Assembly: GCA_000349905.1 (NCBI GenBank) | Contig: KB722744.1 | Span: forward strand, 442,451 to 454,220 | Length of the DNA: 11,770 nucleotides | Direction: 5' to 3' | Source: Volvariella volvacea V23 | Taxonomy: Eukaryota; Basidiomycota; Agaricomycetes; Agaricales; Pluteaceae | In this document: in pieces, positions 8,559 to 11,770 of the stretch | Position numbering within the stretch: the first letter of the stretch is position 1 | How the letters are laid out: each line of letters opens with the position of its first letter | The notes under the pieces: model-generated | Database searches by the model: none | Told to the model about the DNA's origin: nothing | What the model saw: only the letters and a program-made list of their open reading frames with translations | Made by a program: the position numbers and the translations under genes

Positions 8559-11500
8559 ATGCCGCCGTGTTTCAAGAAAGTCAGAAACTTCTTTAAGCGT
8601 CTGTTTGCGCGCTTCAAGAGCCCCCGCGCTACTTCGTCCGTCCCTAACCCGGGGACAGATAACGCCCTCATGCCGACCTCTCTCGGCATCGGCACAATGA
8701 ACGCTGAAGGCGCAAGTGGCGGTCCCCTGGACGAATCTCGTCGCCCTGAACCCGGTCACCGGGTCCCCGATTCCACTCCTGTGTCTGGTACGAAGCCAAA
8801 TCCTTCAATAACGATCGCGCTAACTGGCTACTGTAGCTATCGGTAGTGTTGATGTTACCTCTGATGATTCCCCTTCAGCAGTTGCAGTAGCCCCTCAAAC
8901 GGAGTCCATGAATCCCGACGAGGCAACTCCCGCGCACAATACAGCTGATCATGTGTACACACAGGAGACTGGTAAAAGTGCTGAATCTAGACGGCCTACT
9001 GACACGATCAGCAAACCGACCCTTTTCTCACTTCATCAACTTACTACATCTCTCAAAATCCTTCAGAATGCTGCGGATTCTATCCCTGTGGTTGGAGGTC
9101 CCTTAAGGAGTGCTTGTGGCATTGCACTCGAGCTCGTGGATTTGGCCCAGGTAAGTCGGACACATGAGGTTATCTTGAAGGATTAATAACTATGTCTGGA
9201 AACATACTCAGACTGCAAAAACCAATAAAGAGGATATTGCAGATATTGCATGTAATGTGGGTGACTATGTTACTGCCATTGGAAATAGGCTTCAAGGTCA
9301 AAGACTACCATCTGGAGTAGAGAAATATATGAATGACCTTGTTGAGTAAGTCCTCTATCAGAATGTTATGTATGCAGGGAGTTACTTGATGACATTTTAC
9401 TTGCTGTAGCAAATTAACAAGTATCAATGCCAGACTCAATGATATACAACCAAAGAATGTCTTTTCCCAAGGATATCATGCTAACCAGAATAAGGAAACA
9501 ATTGAATCATGCAAAGATGAAGTTGACAGACTTTTGAAAAAAGCACAAGTGGGTTAACCTTGTTGCAAATTCTGCTGCATTATTGATATATCAATCTAGT
9601 TTGAGCTAATTCTTGATTTACATATTAAAGTATGGGTTTAGATGGGACTCAACAGATTTTTGGCTAATGTAATGGTTATAGGCATCACCTGCATTGCCTC
9701 TTGATACTTTGTAAGCATTTCTAACAGCTTATAATGATTTTGGAAGTTGACTTGAGCAAGAATTTTACCTCCAGCTCCAATTATCTTTGGCAGAGATAAA
9801 GAAATTATACATGTGGTTGAAGTACTAACTACTTTAAGCACAGTAGCCTATCTAGCTATTATAGGTGCTGGTGGTATAGGAAAAACCACCTTGGCACATG
9901 CCATTCTTCATCATTTACAGGTTCAGGAGCACTTTGAAAACAGATGGTATCTCTCATGTCAGAGTTGCTTCACCCCAGAGTCTTTGTTGCAAGGGCTTCT
10001 TTATACAATTGGAGGCATTGAGAAGCCAGAACAAGATATGCTAAAATTGTTAGCAAGTCTTGTAAAATCCAAAAACAAGATATTATTGGTTTTGGACAAT
10101 TTTGAAACTTGCTATCCAGGTGGTGAAACAGCTAGAATTGAAGAGATTATAGGCATTTTTATTTCAGGACACGTGTCTATAGTTTTAACAACCAGAAATT
10201 CTAGCTGTCCTAAAAATGTAGAATGGGAAGAGTTGTATTTACAGACACTAGAGCCTCAACCTGCTGAAGAAATGTATTTGAGAAGTACCAAGCAGGTAGA
10301 ACTAACACTTGAGGCTCAGCAGCTACTAAAAGAGGTTGATTATATGCCCTTGGCAATTGTACTATTGTCAGAATTGGCTAAAAGAATGTCTGACAAAGAC
10401 CTGCTCAATAGGTGGCAGTTGAGCCACACAAAAATATTAAAGCAGCAGGGAATAACAACAGCAGATAAGACAACTAGTGTTGATAAATGTATTGAATATT
10501 CAATTGATATGCTTGATATTAACTATAGGGCATTATGCCAAGAGGTGCTATATATACTTGCAATACTTCCAAATGGATGGCTAAGCTCATCAGCTGTGTT
10601 GCAACAATGGTTGGAAAATAAAGACATCATGGAAGTAATTGACATACTGTGCAACCAGAGCTTGATAAGAAATATCAATAGAGGACAAGAATTCAAACTG
10701 CTGGTTCCCATTGCAGAGTATGCTAAAGAACAGTCATGGAAGAACATTGAATACTTGCAAAAATTGAAAACTGGGTATGAACATACTATAACTAAGTATA
10801 AGCAATTTCCAACCTGGAGTACTGCAATGGTCTTAAAGAGCCATTTAGCAAATATGGAAGCAATGGCAATAATCCTATGCAAGCACAGTTTAACACAAAA
10901 TCTGGAGTTTGCTAAAGCTGTAGTCAATTATCAACTGGATTTTCAACCAAGAAATACATTGATACAAAAGCTAATTCAAGCTGATCAAAACAATTTGCTT
11001 TATAAGTGGAAATATGGGGAAATGTTAGGAAATCAAGGAAGATATGAGGATGGTCAAAGCAATCTGGTGGCTGTCATGAACTTAAGCATACAAAATAATG
11101 ACATAAAAATTGAGGCAATGTGTTTGCAAAGCATTGGCAACATTTATGCAATGCAAGGAAACTTTAATGATGCTTCTGAAAAGCTCATTAGTGCTCAAAT
11201 CAAGTATGAGCAAGTTGATGACCAAAATGGAGCAGCATGGTGTTTGCAAAGGCTTGGCTCAATCAATAATGAACAAGCAAATTTTAGCATTGCATTTGAA
11301 AGGCTGACTGATGCAAAGCTCAGATTTGAGAAAATTGAAAACCAGAGTGGAGTGGCCCACTGCTTGCTCAAGCTTGGTGATATTGAGCTAGTCAAAGGAA
11401 ATTATAATGCTGCTGCTGAAAAACTTAATGATGCCAAACCCAAGTTTGAGCAAAATGGAGATCAGAAGGGAGTAGCATGGTGTTTGCAAAGACTCGGTGT

Positions 11501-11770
11501 CATTGACAGAATGCAAGGAAGATATGATGCTGCTTCTGAGAAAATTAATGATGCTATGACCAAGTTTGAGGAGATTGGAGACAAGAGAAGAGCAGCACAA
11601 TGCTTGCAGAACCTAGGTGATATTGATAATGGGTTGGGAAAATATAATGCTGCCTCTGAAAAGATGATAAAAGCCAAGATTTTGTTTGAGCAAATGGGGG
11701 ATCTAGGTGGTACAGCAAATAGCTTGCTAAGACTTGGTGATAATAATAAGGGACAAGGAAATTGTTACGA
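8559..11770 (+). CDS. NLR-type NB-ARC/TPR protein, apparently intact, 3'-truncated by window
   Basis: Exons: 8559-8787, 8837-9150, 9212-9345, 9410-9548, 9682-9710 and 9761 to beyond the window. All introns are GT-AG and all phases fit, giving at least 951 residues. Intron 1 has branch CTAAC and a TGTAG acceptor. Exon 5 is a 29-nt micro-exon. Domains: basic amphipathic start (residues 1-25, MPPCFKKVRNFFKR...); Ser/Pro-rich linker to about 130; helical domain (about 136-275, KPTLFSLHQLTTSLKIL) resembling the MLKL/HeLo-like N-termini of basidiomycete NLRs; LPPAPIIFGRD lead-in; P-loop GAGGIGKTT (317-325); Walker B LLVLDNF (Asp 394); sensor IVLTTR; YMPLA in place of GLPLA (476-480); arm region; 40-residue TPRs from 734. 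Family knowledge suggests ATP-driven oligomerisation on ligand binding to the TPRs, with the helical domain executing signalling or membrane damage. The specific function is inferred. Exon 6 shows no stop or frameshift, unlike the left copy. Confidence 0.9.
11115..11770 (+). repeat. Tandem 120-nt repeats encoding 40-residue TPR units (5.5 copies, continues off window)
   Basis: Units start at 11115, 11235, 11355, 11475, 11595 and 11715, exactly 120 nt apart. The pattern is A.CLQ.LG.ID..QGNY.AASEKL..AK..FEQ.GDQ.G. Units 2 and 4 share almost identical DNA at their starts (AGCATGGTGTTTGCAAAG near 11233 and 11473, 240 nt apart), which suggests repeat duplication or conversion within the array. Confidence 0.9.

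Larger units (their letters stand above)
4260..9158. other. CpG-rich core flanked by CpG-depleted NLR bodies
   Basis: By direct reading, positions 1-4259 contain CpG only at 9 and 1034, and positions 9159-11770 only at 10172, 11495 and 11769. Between 4260 and 9158 CpG is frequent: 4441-4500 alone has five. Local G+C also differs: 40 of 60 bases at 8701-8760 versus 24 of 60 at 10801-10860. The core holds both NLR promoters and first exons and the F-box-type pseudogene. It may be an unmethylated island between methylated, deaminated gene bodies (inference). Confidence 0.8.

Overview
The window looks like nuclear DNA from a filamentous basidiomycete, probably an Agaricomycete. The reasons are the many 45-65 nt introns with GT/AG ends and CTAAC-type branch sites, NLR-type NB-ARC/TPR genes whose N-terminal region resembles the MLKL/HeLo-like helical domains of basidiomycete NLRs, and a decayed member of a multicopy F-box-containing family that I recognise from Agaricomycete genomes. 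No bacterial signals (operons, ribosome binding sites) and no RNA genes were found. The species cannot be named from the sequence alone.

Layout. 1-866: AT-rich DNA with no convincing gene. 867-4689 (minus): an NB-ARC + 40-residue TPR gene of six or seven exons, disrupted by two frameshifts in A-homopolymers, a third unexplained frame change and an in-frame stop. 4690-4872: its promoter. 4873-5690: intergenic, with one weak open frame. 5691-7632 (minus): a heavily broken copy of the F-box-type family. 7633-8400: intergenic, with weak antisense-overlapping ORFs. 8401-8558: a promoter matching that of the left gene. 8559 to past 11770 (plus): an apparently intact six-exon paralogue of the left gene, cut by the window edge inside its sixth TPR repeat.

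The two NLR genes form a divergent, head-to-head inverted pair. They share exon phases, exon lengths (134, 139 and 29 nt), a 133-nt fourth intron and an ordered set of promoter elements. Each would encode a basic amphipathic N-terminus, a Ser/Thr/Pro/Asn-rich linker, a helical signalling domain, an NB-ARC switch and a TPR sensor array, as in NLR proteins that trigger regulated cell death in fungal self/non-self recognition. The right copy appears functional; the left looks like a recent or incipient pseudogene, unless its single-base lesions are sequencing errors.

The most striking signal is in base composition. Positions 1-4259 contain only 2 CpG dinucleotides and positions 9159-11770 only 3, while the core 4260-9158 is CpG-rich. 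The edges are sharp, lie inside the two NLR genes and are not at homologous positions. In the exon between them, CpGs of the right copy appear as TpG in the left. This suggests a methylation/deamination (RIP-like) domain covering both NLR bodies and sparing a shared promoter island.
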